From positions 29,433 to 93,432 of the forward strand of contig CAUYUJ010015712.1 of assembly GCA_963575745.1 (NCBI GenBank): a stretch of DNA of 64,000 nucleotides, written 5' to 3'. The translations under genes were made by a program, and so were the position numbers. This document shows positions 32,447 through 42,160 of this stretch, one piece after another. The stretch comes from Prorocentrum cordatum (taxonomy: Eukaryota; Sar; Dinophyceae; Prorocentrales; Prorocentraceae). The notes beneath the pieces were generated by a model. That model was given only the letters and a program-made list of their open reading frames with translations. It was not told where the DNA came from and searched no databases. The first letter of the stretch is position 1; each line of letters begins with the position of its first letter.

Positions 32447-32617
32447 AACAACACACACCCATACCCATAGGGGGGTCGGAGAGGGCTATGGGTGCGTGTT
32501 GTCGGATGGGGGTTCCCGCTCGAACGGGAGCGTTCCCCAGGGTCCGACAACCCGCACCCATACCCATAGCCAGTCCTCCTCTCAACGACCCCCCTACGGG
32601 TATGGGTGTGTGTTGCT
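32447..32617. mobile_element. 171-bp nested palindromic element with 31-bp terminal inverted repeats
   Basis: The left end 32447-32477 (AACAACACACACCCATACCC, then ATAGGGGGGTC) is the inverse of the right end 32587-32617 at 29 of 31 positions. Inside is a second inverted pair: GGCTATGGGTGCGTGTTGTC-type sequence near 32485-32510, and its complement near 32541-32570. In the centre a third pair, CCCGCTC and GAACGGGAGCG, surrounds the axis near 32522. The whole unit would fold into one long hairpin. This is typical of a foldback or MITE insertion. A target-site duplication is not obvious. Confidence 0.7.
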
Positions 32618-32639
32618 CGTTCGTGATGATGGATGTCCT

Positions 32640-33113
32640 TGGGTATCCTGAGGAGGGTACCCTTGGATGTTCTGTGTGTTTTGGCCGGCGGAGGGTCTCA
32701 TGCTCGTGAACGGTGTTTTGCTGTCCTAGGTCGGGCTGTTGTCGCTCTCGTTCGACGCATGGGTTTGCGGCCGCCTGGCAACAGTCTCGCATTGTCAACA
32801 AGCAAAAGGCAGCGGCCCTGGAGGAACGAATGAAGGAGAGGTGAGAGGGAAAGCGAGACCGCACCGTGCAAGGCAGCAAGGCGGCAGTCTGGGTGCAAGC
32901 ATAATTTGCACTTTCACTGATCGAGCGTGTTTTGCACAATTTCTGGTTCGGGCCGTGGCGGCAGCAGCAGGAGAAAGCGGATGAGAAACGGCGGCGGCCC
33001 CAAGTCTCCGATTGTATGGCTTTAGAGATCCTGGCGTTGCTCCTTGATTTCGGCCTCTGGTGCCCTTCATCGATTGGACCCTGGGACAATCAAAGATGGA
33101 TGAGGGACCCCCC
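32640..33113. other. Spacer, no gene recognised
   Basis: Only short overlapping frames without domains. Confidence 0.4.
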
Positions 33114-33173
33114 AAAAATATGCAGGCGAAGGACCCAACCATATGCTGTTAAGGGTACCGCAATTGTAAATAT
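33114..33173 (+). repeat. Upstream module of array B
   Basis: AAAATATGCAGGCGAAGGAC, CCAACCATATGCTGTTAAG, GGTACCGCAATTGTAAATAT and C align with the segment just before array C (35003-35066). Both lead directly into the satellite core, so the module marks a shared left boundary. Confidence 0.65.
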
Positions 33174-34230
33174 CTTCTTCGGTGAAGCTCCCTTTGAGGC
33201 CGCGAAGCGCTTTAATGGGTAGAGGAAACGCATGGGGGCGGTCCCACTGGGGCCTTCGGTGGAGCTCCCTCTGGGGCCACGAAGCGCTGTACTGGGTGGG
33301 GGGGACGCATGCGGGCGGTAGCACTGAGGCCGTCGGTGGAGCTCCCTTTGGGGCCGCGAAACGCTGTACTGCGTGTGAGGGACGCACGCGGGCGGTAGCA
33401 GTGGGGCCTTCGGTGGAGCTCGCTATGGGGCCACAAACGTTGTACTGGGTGGGTGAAAATGCCAAATTGGGTGTGCGGGACGCATGTGGGCAGTCCCACT
33501 GGGGGTTTCGGTGGGGCCACGAAACGATATACTAAGTGGATGAAAATGCCAAATCGGGTGTGTGGGAGGCACGCGGGCGGTCCCACTGGGGGCCTCGGTG
33601 GAGCTCCCTATGGGGCGACGAAGAACTGTACTGGGTGGGTGGAAATGCCAAATTCGGCGTGTCGGACGCATGCGGGCGGTGGTACTGGGGGCTTCAGTGG
33701 AGCTCCCTATCGGGCCACGACACGTTGTACTGGGTGGGCGGAAATGCCAAAGTCGGTGTGTGGGACGCACGCGGGCGGTCCCACTGGGGGTTCCGGTGGA
33801 GCCCCCCATGGGCCACGAAGCGCTGTATTGGGTGGGTGGAAATGCCAAATTCGGTATGTCGGACGCATGCGGGCGGTCCCAATGGGGGCTTCAGCGGAGC
33901 TCCCTATAGGGCCACGAAACGTTGTACTGGGTGGGTGAAAATGCAAACTTGGTTGTTCGGGACGCATGCGGACGGTCCCACTGGGGCCTTCGGTGGAGCT
34001 CCGTATGGAGCCACGAAGCGCTGTACTGGATTAGTGGAAATGCCAAATTGTGTGTGTGTGTGTGTGGGACGCATGCGGACGGTCCCACTGGGGGCTTCAG
34101 TGGAGCTCCTTATGAGGCCATGAAGCGTTGTATTGGGTTTTCGGGACGCGTGCGGGCGGCCCCACTGGGGCCTTCGGTGGAGCTCCGTATGGGGCCACGA
34201 AGCGCTGTACTGGATTAGTGGAAATGCCAA

Positions 34231-34266
<36 letters not shown>

Positions 34267-34850
34267 ACGCATGCGGACGGTCCCACTGGGGGCTTCGGTG
34301 GAGCTTCATATGGGGCCACGAAGCGCTGTGCTGCGTGGGTGAAAATGCCAACTTTGGTTTTCGGGACGCATGCGGACGGTACCATTTGGGGGTCGGTGGA
34401 GCTCCCCATGGGGCCACGAAGCGTTGTAGTGGGTGGTTGAAAATGCCACATTGAGTTTTTGGGGGCGCATACGGGCGGTCCAACTGGGGGCTTCGGTGGA
34501 GCTCCCTATGGGGCCACGAGACGTTGTACTGCGTGTGTGGAAATGTAAAAAGGGTTTTCGGGACGCACGCGGACGGACGGTCACATTGGGGGCTTCAGTG
34601 GAGCTCCCTATGGGGCCACGAAGCGCGGTATTGGGTGGGTGAAAATGCCACATTCTAGGTTTTCGGGACGCATGCGGACGGTGGCACTGGAGCGCTCGGT
34701 GGAGCTACCTACCCATGGGAAGATGAAGCGCTGTACTGTGTGGGCGAAAATGCAGAATTTGGTATTTCGGGACGCGCGCGGACTTCGCACTGGGGGTTCT
34801 GGTGGAACTCCCCATGTGGCCACGAAGAGCTGTACTTGGTGGGTGAAGCG
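33174..34850 (+). repeat. Satellite array B, 98-99 bp period
   Basis: About 17 units share the array A core (CTTCGGTGGAGCTCCCTATG, GGGCCACGAAGCGCTGTACT, GGGTGG) but carry an extra ~20-bp block, GTGGAAATGCCAAATTCGG, and a modified GACGCATGCGGGCGGTCCCA. Landmarks near 33611, 33710, 33809 and 33907 give a period of 98-99 bp. The first units (33180-33420) lack the extra block and keep a shorter period. Two units have grown a TG microsatellite at the same place (34052-34068 and 34233-34264). Frames of 33-residue period exist on both strands and are not called as genes. Confidence 0.9.
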
Positions 34851-34945
34851 CAGGGAGAAGGGGGAGGAGGGAGGAGGGAAGGAAGGAATGATGGGAGGAA
34901 CGTGGGGACCGTCTCTGCAAAACGAGGACCCAACACCACAGGAGG
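34850..34945 (+). repeat. Downstream module of array B
   Basis: A purine-rich stretch, then AACGTGGGGACCGTCTCTGC and AAAACGAGGACCCAACACCA. Homologous to the module that closes array A (3838-3936). Confidence 0.75.
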
Positions 34946-35002
34946 GATGGGAACAAGCTATGTATGGGAAAGGGGTCGGGACCTTTGGAGGCCGCGCATT
35001 GC

Positions 35003-35066
35003 AAAACAAATATCTAGACGACGGACCCAGCCATGTGTAGTTGTGAGTACCGTAGTTGCGGGTATC
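35003..35066 (+). repeat. Upstream module of array C
   Basis: AAAACAAATATCTAGACGAC, GGACCCAGCCATGTGTAGTT, GTGAGTACCGTAGTTGCGGG and TATC. It matches the array B upstream module. About 90 bp of other sequence lies between it and the first array C unit. Confidence 0.6.
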
Positions 35067-35159
35067 GCCATCGGGGGATCTCCTCAGGGGGCTGTGAGAC
35101 ATGTGAAGGGGGTGTCGATATGGGGCAGGGCCGCCATGTGGGCGTTGCCAGTGGTGCTC

Positions 35160-35850
35160 TAGGTCGAACCCACTAATGATGGGGCAACGACGCGCTGCAC
35201 TGGGCGGGCGAGACGCATGCGAGCATCGCCACGGGGGCATTCGGTGGAGCTCCCTCTGAGGCCACGAAGCGCTGCGCTGAGTGGGGGAGACTCATGCGAA
35301 CAACGCCACTCGGCTTTCGGTGGAGCTACCCACGGAGCCACGAAACGCTGTATTGGGTGGGGGAACACGCATGCGAACATCGTCATTGGGGCCCTTCGGT
35401 GGAGCTCCCTATGGGGCCACGATGCGCAGTACGCATGCGAACACCGCCACTGGGGCTCCCTACTGGGCAATGCAACGTTATACTGAGCGGGGGAAGCGCA
35501 TGCGAACACCGCCATTGGGCCCTTCGGAGGAGCTCCCTATGGAGCCACGAAGCGCTGCATCGCGTACGAACGCTGCCACTGAGGCTTTCGGTGGAGCTCC
35601 CTACGCTGCCACGAAACGCTGTCCTGGGTGGCGGACGCATGCGAACGCCACTGCGGCCTTTTCTGAAGCTCCCTAAGGGGCCACGAAAAGATGTAATAAG
35701 TGAGGGAGACGCATGCGAAAACTGCCGCTGAGGCCTTCGGTGGAGCTCCCTATGCGGCCACCAAACGCTGTACTGGGTGGGGGAGACGCATGCGAACATC
35801 GCCACTGGGACCATCGATGGAACTCCCCATGGGGCCACGAAGCGTAGGCG
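35160..35850 (+). repeat. Satellite array C, 75-80 bp period
   Basis: About nine units carry the common core plus GGGGGAGACGCATGCGAACA and CGCCACTGGGGC. Landmarks near 35257, 35332 and 35412 give a period of 75-80 bp. It is a third subfamily of the array A/B satellite. Confidence 0.88.
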
Positions 35851-35869
35851 TGAGGTGCCGCCATGGTTG

Positions 35870-36754
35870 ATTGGCGCGGAGGGCAGAGGCAGGGATGGAA
35901 GGAGGGGAGAGGAGGGAGCAGGAGGAGGAGGAGGAGGAGGAGCAAGAACGCGGGGCGTTTTTTTTGTTTTGTGTTTTGTTTCCCCCTACCTACGCTCTGC
36001 CTAGAAGGGTTCTTACTCTATGGGCTTAAAGGGGCCGGGCAGTGGGAACCGGCCCGGGCGGTTCCCCCGGCATCCGCCCCGCGGTTCCCCCAGCTACGTC
36101 CCCTTAGCTTAGCGTTACTTAGCTCATCTTAGCTTAGCGTAGCTCCATCTTAGCTCAGGATTATCTTAGCTTAGCTGACCTTCATCTTAGCTTCGCTGAG
36201 CTGTAGCATAGCAGAGCTCAACATAGCATAGCATAGCGTAGCATAGCATAGCGCAGCATAGCATATTAGCATGGGTGTAATTCCCTATCTCGGCTCTGCC
36301 TAGAGGGTTAGCTTAGCATAGCATAGCGCAGCGCTGCATTAGCATAGCATAGCATAGCATAACGTAGCCAAGCATAGCATATCATAGCATAGCGCAGCAT
36401 AGCAGACCATTGTATAGCATATCATAGCATATCCTAGCATAGCATAGCACAACGTATAGCACAACTTAGTATAGCATAGCCTAGCATAGCTTAGCATAGC
36501 CCAGCGCAGCATGACATTGCATAGCTTATCAGATAGTAGCAGAGCATAGCATAGTATAGCATAGCGCAGCATAGCATAGCATACCATAGCGTAGCATAGC
36601 GTAGCATAGCATAGCGCAGCATAGCATGTCATAGCATAGCATAGCATAGCATAGCATAGCATAGCAACTAATGCTGCTTTCCTAAGGGGCTCTAACTTCT
36701 AGGTAAGGTCGCACTGGGGTAATTCCTTTTCAAAGCGAGGACCCAACACCACAG
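35870..36754 (+). repeat. Downstream module of array C, split by a 770-bp insertion
   Basis: A purine tract ends with AACGCGGGGCG (35946-35956). The expected continuation, CCTTTTCAAAGCGAGGACCC and AACACCACAGG, is found only at 36725-36757. In array A these two parts are contiguous. Everything between is extra, including the TAGCA repeat block. Confidence 0.65.
36110..36665 (+). repeat. TAGCA/TTAGC pentanucleotide array
   Basis: Imperfect CTTAGCTTAGC-type repeats (36110-36190) grade into AGCATAGCATAGCAT repeats to 36665. Only a 50-bp non-repeat stretch near 36270-36310 interrupts them. It forms the bulk of the insertion into the array C downstream module. Confidence 0.92.
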
Positions 36755-36899
36755 GAGAATTGGCGGAAAAAAAACATCGTCGGATGCCTGTGGCTAGCGT
36801 CCGCAAACTTTGCGTTGGAGTGTGTGCTGGAGGCGACGCCAGCCCCCTTCTCACACTTCGAAGCCCTTCGAGGGCCTTGCTGACGCAGTGTTGCGCGTG

Positions 36900-37082
36900 T
36901 GTGTGGAGGAGGAGGAGGAGGAGGAGGAGGAGGAGGAGGAGGAGGAGGAGGAAGGGAGGAGGAGGAGGAGGAGGAGGCGCAGGGGGAGGAGGGGAAGAAG
37001 GAGGAGGAGGAGGAACAGAAGAAGGATCGACAAAGGAGGAGGAGGAGGAGGAGGAGGAGGAGGATCTCGAGGAGGAGCCCTG
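36900..37082 (+). repeat. (GGA)n tract
   Basis: About 180 bp of GGA-rich low-complexity sequence with minor interruptions. Directly after it, GGAGGGCTCACAGCT repeats two to three times with an 18-bp period (37112-37150). Confidence 0.9.
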
Positions 37083-37401
37083 AGATCAACCGTCGCGGAA
37101 AACATGCAACAGTTGGAGGGCTCACAGCTGGAGGGCTCACAGCTGGAGTCGTCGACCCCGCCTTCTTGCGGCTCCTGGCCGAGCGCCGCATCGACTTTTT
37201 CGCAGTGGCCCGAGGGTGGTGGTCGAGAGCGCCCGGTGCGAGGAGGTTGCGACGCCCAGACCTCGGAGAGGGAGCATGAGGCATGAGGCAGGCAATCGCA
37301 AACATGGATCAAGGGAGCGTGGATTAGCGACGGGTCCCGTTTCCTTGGGAAATCGCGGATTTCCTCCACCGAGGGCCGCATTCTGGGGGAAGGGCACATC
37401 C

Positions 37402-37441
37402 CCAAATCCATGGATTTGGCAACCGTGCGCCAAATCCATGG
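37402..37441. repeat. Palindrome CCAAATCCATGGATTTGG plus a half copy
   Basis: The 18-bp perfect palindrome at 37402-37419 is followed ten bases later by CCAAATCCATGG (37430-37441). No gene is recognised between 37150 and 38480. Confidence 0.5.
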
Positions 37442-37846
37442 ATCGCTAAGCCATGTTTGCGTGCCCCCGAATGAGGAGAGGGCAGAGGCCCGCTGCCCTC
37501 TCCTCATGCTCCCCAGGCCCCCTCGCGTTGTGAAACATCGCGGCGGGAGGTCTTTGGGCTAGGTTCTGCCTCCGGGGGCCCTGACGGGGCCTCGGGACTG
37601 TCAACAAAAACGTCTCAGGATGAAAACCTGTCCCAAGGAAGGGGTCCAGACCTCTGGGGGGCGACGTTGCGAATAGATTACGACGTCGGGGGTCTGGGTC
37701 ATGTTCCCTCCCCTGCACTCTGCCCTCTTCTCAGGCTCTCCTCATGTGCTTCCCTGTGCCACATGGGAGCTGTGGCATCTGCAGGCACGATGTCTGTTCC
37801 ATCCGCGGCCCAAGAGGTCCCGACAGATTCCCCGGGGCAGTGTTGA

Positions 37847-37998
37847 GTCGGGCCTGTCCCTCTACAGGAGGAATATTCGAGAATAGCGGAGAAATAGTCG
37901 GGGGACGATTTTTTGTTGTGTTTTTTGCTACTGTTGCATATTTTTGGAGCACGCTTGACTGTTCGTTCACAACCCGCCTGTAGGGGGACATGCCCGAC
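37847..37998. mobile_element. MITE-like element, 22-bp terminal inverted repeats
   Basis: The left end GTCGGGCCTGTCCCTCTACA-GG (37847-37868) pairs with the right end CCTGTAGGGGGACATGCCCG-AC (37977-37998) at 20 of 22 positions, around a 108-bp AT-richer interior. The same ends occur singly at 5311-5332 and 7832-7853. There is no coding capacity and no clear target duplication. Confidence 0.6.
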
Positions 37999-38119
37999 CT
38001 ACGGGTAGTCAGCGTGTCGTCCCAGGCTGGTGGCTGACGCCCCCCCTGGCCCGAGAGCGGCCCACGCTGGCCGAAATCCAAGGATGCGCGCCAGTCGGAA
38101 AGCTCCCATCGTCGCAGAC

Positions 38120-38400
38120 TGGAGCAGGAGGAGGAGGAGGAGGAGGAGGAGGAGGCGGAGGCGGACGAGAGTTTTGGTGTCACCGGCTCGAGGCGGAGAG
38201 GATGAGCGGGAGGAGAAGGCGGCACGGGGCGGGCCGAGCGGGAGGGCTTGGCAGGAGGAGGAGGAGGAGGAGGAGGAGGAGGAGGAGGAGGAGGAGGAGA
38301 GGTGGAGAGTTTTCCGAAGGGCTTAGGCGACCCCTCTCCCTCCTCCTCCTCCTCCTCCTCCTCCTCCTCCTCCTCCTCCTCCTCCTCCTCTCCGTCCCTC
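38120..38400. repeat. (GGA)n and (CCT)n tracts in inverted order
   Basis: GGA runs at 38125-38155 and 38250-38305 are followed by a CCT run at 38338-38398. The last two are complementary over about 55 bp with a 35-bp spacer and could form a large hairpin or an H-DNA structure. A short (CTC) run follows at 38498-38515. Confidence 0.85.
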
Positions 38401-38586
38401 CTTTACGTGCACGCAGCTTGTAAAGACCCACGGAATTTTTCACGAGCGTAGCAGTCATTCGATTCATCGTCTCACAGCCGAAAGCAAGCAAGCAAGCTCC
38501 TCCTCCTCCTCCTCCATCCGTGTCGGCCCAGGCGGTCTGGGCTTGCCCGAGTGTGCTTCGACGCGGCTCGTTCGGGCGGGCCACGG

Positions 38587-39098
38587 ATGGCGACGAAGCA
38601 TCCTTCTTGGCCGTGTGGGAATTGCGCGAGGGTGTATGGCACTGCGTTCGCCAACTACGCCCACCGCGCCCACTGCCTGCGCTGCGGCAAACAAGCAGGC
38701 GCCAAAAGGAGTGGTCGAGAAGCAGAAGAAAGCAGCATGGCAATGGTGGAAGGCCAAGGCTCCGTGGCACAACAAGAACAGGTGGGAGGATGCTCCGCCT
38801 GTTTCGCTATCTGGACCCCGTCGAGATGAGCCAAAGGCACCACCAGCGTCACCGCGTCAGCCCCAGTTGATCAGGCAACGGCGAGAGCAATGCTTGAGAC
38901 AATGGCAAAGGCGCATGGAGACGACAGAACAAAGTGGCCCGAGCAGACGCAGAGTATGGCGCAGCTATGGGACAAGGCGGCGGCAGACAAACCTGCAAGA
39001 GCACCAGCCTGCTGATGTTCTTTCCAGTTGGGACAGCGCCTCGAGGACACGAACCAGAATATCAGAAAGAGCGTGTTCTACCGCTGCTGGCGGAAAAC
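38587..39098 (+). pseudogene. LINE-3 ORF1 N-terminal part with a RanBP2-like zinc finger
   Basis: The ATG at 38587 begins MATKHPSWPCGNCARV, followed by CLRCG. The order W-x-C-x2-C ... C-x2-C is that of a RanBP2-type or related zinc ribbon. The reading then moves to another frame (GVVEKQKKAAWQWWKAKAPW, HNKN) and again to a third (ATARAMLETMAKAHGDDRTK, MAQLWDKAAADKPARAPA), a charged helical region. It ends with QRLEDTNQNIRKSVF just before a large insertion; coiled-coil sequence resumes at 40506. It is the first ORF of LINE-3, presumably an RNA-binding chaperone. Two frame changes and the insertion make it non-functional as written. Confidence 0.65.
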
Positions 39099-40454
39099 TG
39101 TGGGGGGTCACTGCCGGTTCGAACCCCCCCCCCTGCGGAAAACCGAGGGGGGGGGGTCACTACCGGTTCGACCCCCCCCCCCGTCCGTCATGAACAGGAC
39201 GGGGGTCACTGCCGGTTTGAGCCCCCCCCCTTGAAAACCGGGGGTCACTGCCGGTTCGAACCGCCCCCCCCCCACCCTTCGAAAACGGGCGGGATGGGGC
39301 AGTGGCGGGGACGGCGGTGGTGAAGACAGTGGTGAGAGGACAGCGGGACAGTGGTGGGGACAGTGCGACATTGGTTGGGACGGTAGTGGTGGGGTCAGTG
39401 GTGATGGCGGTGGTGAGGACAGCGGTGGGACAGTAGCACGGGGGGGACAGTGGTGGGGACAGTGGGGGGGGACACTGGGGCAGTGATGGGGACAGTGGGG
39501 ACGCTGGGACAGCACAGTGGGACAGCGGCGGGGACAGTGGGACAGTAGTGGGTACAGTGGGGACAGTAGGACAGTGGTGGGGACCGTTGGGAAAGTGCGG
39601 AGAGTGGGACCGTGGCGGGACAATGCTGGGGAGAGCGGGGACATTGACACACTGGTGGGGGCATTGGTGGGCACAGCGGGGACAATGGTGGGAATAGTGG
39701 GGACAGTGGGACAGTGGTGGGGACGGTGGTGGCGGGGACAGTGGTGTGGAGACAGTGGGAACGTGGTGGAAACAGTGGGGCATTGGATGGTACAGCGGTG
39801 GTGGGGACAGTGGTGAGGGCGGCGGCCAGGACGGCGGTGGGACAATGGGACAGAGAGAGGTACAGCGGGGAGTGTGGTGGGGACAGTGGTGGGAACAGTG
39901 GGACAGCGGAGGAGACAGTGGGACAGTGGGGACACTGGGGATCGTCGAGCAGTGGTTCGGGCCGTGGAGAAAGCGGGGAGAGTGGAATCGTGGTGGGAAC
40001 ACTGGTGGGGGGGGCAGTGGGGACAGTGCGACAGTGGTGGGGGCACTGGTGGAGACAGTTGGGACGGTGGTGGAGCCAATGGGGACAGCGGTGGTGAGGA
40101 CAGTGGCGCTGGGAACAGCAGTGGGGGATGTGGTGCGGGCGGTGGTAAGGACCAGGAGTCGTTTGCTGGCGGTGAAGGGGGGGGGGTCGAACCGGCAGTG
40201 ACCCCCCGGGTTTTCGAGGAGGAGGGGGGGGGTTCGAACCGGTAGTGGCACCCCCCCGGTTTTCCGAGGGGGGGGCTCGAACCGGTAGCGATCCCCCTTC
40301 GGCGTTCTCGAGGGGGCGGGGGGGGGGGCTAGGGGGGGGGCCAAGGGAAGGGGGGGGGCCCAGCAAGGGGGGGAGATTTTCGGAGGGGGTGGGGCCCGGG
40401 CTCCGGAGGAAGAGGGGGGGGATTTTCCACAGTAAAGCGGCGGGGGATCACACG

Positions 40455-40504
<50 letters not shown>
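39099..40504. mobile_element. Foldback-like insertion inside LINE-3 ORF1
   Basis: The left arm has four direct copies of GGGGTCACTGCCGGTTCGAA followed by C-runs (near 39107, 39152, 39203 and 39241). The right arm has three copies in inverse orientation, TTCGAACCGGTAGTGRC-like (near 40188, 40231 and 40275). Between them, 39290-40170 is a minisatellite of GGGACAGTGGTGGGGACAGT. Terminal inverted arms built of short repeats around a variable middle is the architecture of foldback elements. A (CT)22 tract (40460-40503) closes the segment. Flanking sequence on both sides is ORF1 coiled coil, so the segment is either an insertion or a large intron with a pyrimidine-rich 3' end. Confidence 0.6.
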
Positions 40505-40505
<1 letters not shown>

Positions 40506-40507
<2 letters not shown>

Positions 40508-41550
40508 AGCCAGAGGAGCGGCTCAAGGAGCGCGAGGAGGAGTACTAGCGTGCTCTGGCCAGTCGCGATGAAGAGAAGCAGATCTTGGACAACCACAAAA
40601 AGAATAATACGCAGCTCGGGAAGGCCAAGACATCAGCTTTCTTACGAGAGCAAACCAGCGGCGCGGACAATCCAGCACTGTAGCTCTGCGGGAAGACCGC
40701 GGAGGCCCAGCAATCAGCGGGGGCAGCGAGGTCCCTGAGTGTCTCAGAGGACCGATGCAAGCCCTGCAGCAGGCGCTCGGGCTTTTCCAGCAGCAGTAGC
40801 AAAAGGCAGAAGCTGGGCACAGCAGGGTTCAGCAGGTGGATGATCGGGAGGATGGTACTGCTGGTGGTGATGCGCCCATGGCGAAAGGAGACGACATCCT
40901 CTTTTCCCGAGGACGAGGACCTGGAGGAAATCTTCGCAGACCACGGACTCAAGCTTGACGGTGTCACGGAGGAGGCCGAGGTCAAGCGCATCACAGAGGC
41001 CAGGAAGAGGCTTCGAACCCAGCGCGGAGCAGCTGCAGAGCGCGCAAAGAGGAGAAGGGTGCAGACCCCAGCTGCTGCAGGGGGACATCCGCCTGAGGTC
41101 TTCGCGACGGCGAGCAGCTGGGGCCAGCCCCGGCAGACCGTGGACGTTGCCGAGTTTACTTTCCAGCATGTGGGTTCGCTTGAGACTGCATCGTCCACTC
41201 AGCGATGCAGGGCTGCACGCATCTTGGATTGCGCCAGAAGTCTCGGCGCAGGTTTGGGCCATTTTCTCCTTGCTGCGACAGCGGTGGCTTCGGCATCCCA
41301 GAATGTCTGTCTCGGGGTGGCATCGTCGGCGCAGGGCGCGGCAAGCGTTTCGCTCGCGACCACTTCGACGGCGACGGATTCGGCGACCCAGCTGGGAATA
41401 CTTCGTCGGCTGCGCGGGCGCGGCGAAGATGCGGCGCGAATCCCCCCGGCAAAACTCGACCTGATGTCGCGGAAGCGACGAGGTCAGAACTTAGAGACTT
41501 GCCAGGGCGAGCACTACTTCAGCGCAGTGCTCGACGATCGCCAAGGAAGC
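40506..41550 (+). pseudogene. LINE-3 ORF1 C-terminal part and linker
   Basis: Charged coiled-coil sequence resumes: KPEERLKEREEEY, a stop, then RALASRDEEKQILDNHKKNN and TQLGKAKTSA. From about 40890 comes an acidic-to-basic segment, DEDLEEIFADHGLKLDGVTE and AEVKRITEARKRLRTQRGAA. The end of ORF1 and the start of the EN ORF cannot be placed exactly because of stops and frame changes. Confidence 0.55.
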
Positions 41551-41554
41551 TGCG

Positions 41555-42160
41555 GAGACCGAGGTCGAGGCAAATGCGCTACTCATCCAAGAGCGCGAGT
41601 GGCTCAAACCAGCTACCAGGGACGCGACGGCGAGGCTCAAGCATCAGGGCTGGGATTTCACATCGCGCCCGCCAGGCAAGGAAATCCCGCGCGCGCCGCC
41701 TCGTCGGGGGCAGCAGTTGGAGCTCGGCAAGACACCGGATCAACTGATGTACCTGACCTTTGGGGCGTTGCGCCGCGGCGTTCGAGGTGGGCCACGCAAT
41801 GGATTGACGGCGTGCCCCCTGGAGGCTTTATCTTGGCCTATATTGATTTCATCTCTGGTAGACAGCGCTAGGAGGTAAAGGACAACCACAGGCAGACTAT
41901 ATTACAGTGCTTTGAGCAGCTCAAGCGTCTTGGGCGGCCCCCAATCATTGTGGGCGATTGGAATATGGGCCCGCGCGATCTGGAGGGGCTGAATGTTGCA
42001 AACGACATGCCCGCGACCATCGCAGCTCCTCCATGGGTGGGCGTGTTCAGCAGGTCGAGGGCGAACGATTGGTTCCTTGGTTATCTCAGAGCACGTCGAG
42101 GGCCTGGTCGCAGGTGCTCGAAGGTTAGAGGGGCTCAGTTGGGCGACGCATTGGGGAGTT
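41555..42160 (+). pseudogene. LINE-3 endonuclease domain
   Basis: EANALLIQEREWLK (catalytic Glu codon 41591) and ATARLKHQGWDFTSRPP match the first half of the EN domain. After frame changes FILAYIDFISG (about 41830) and PPIIVGDWNMGPRDLE (Asp codon 41955, Asn codon 41961) match the GDWN strand. The later SRIDxI and SDH strands are not clearly seen; DWFLGYLRA near 42070 occupies the DYF position. The domain would nick target DNA, but the frames are broken. Confidence 0.75.

Noticed and set aside
39107-40290. GGTTCGAACC words resembling a tRNA T-arm or B box
   Set aside because: No A box, anticodon arm or acceptor stem accompanies them, and they are followed by C-runs within a repeat array.
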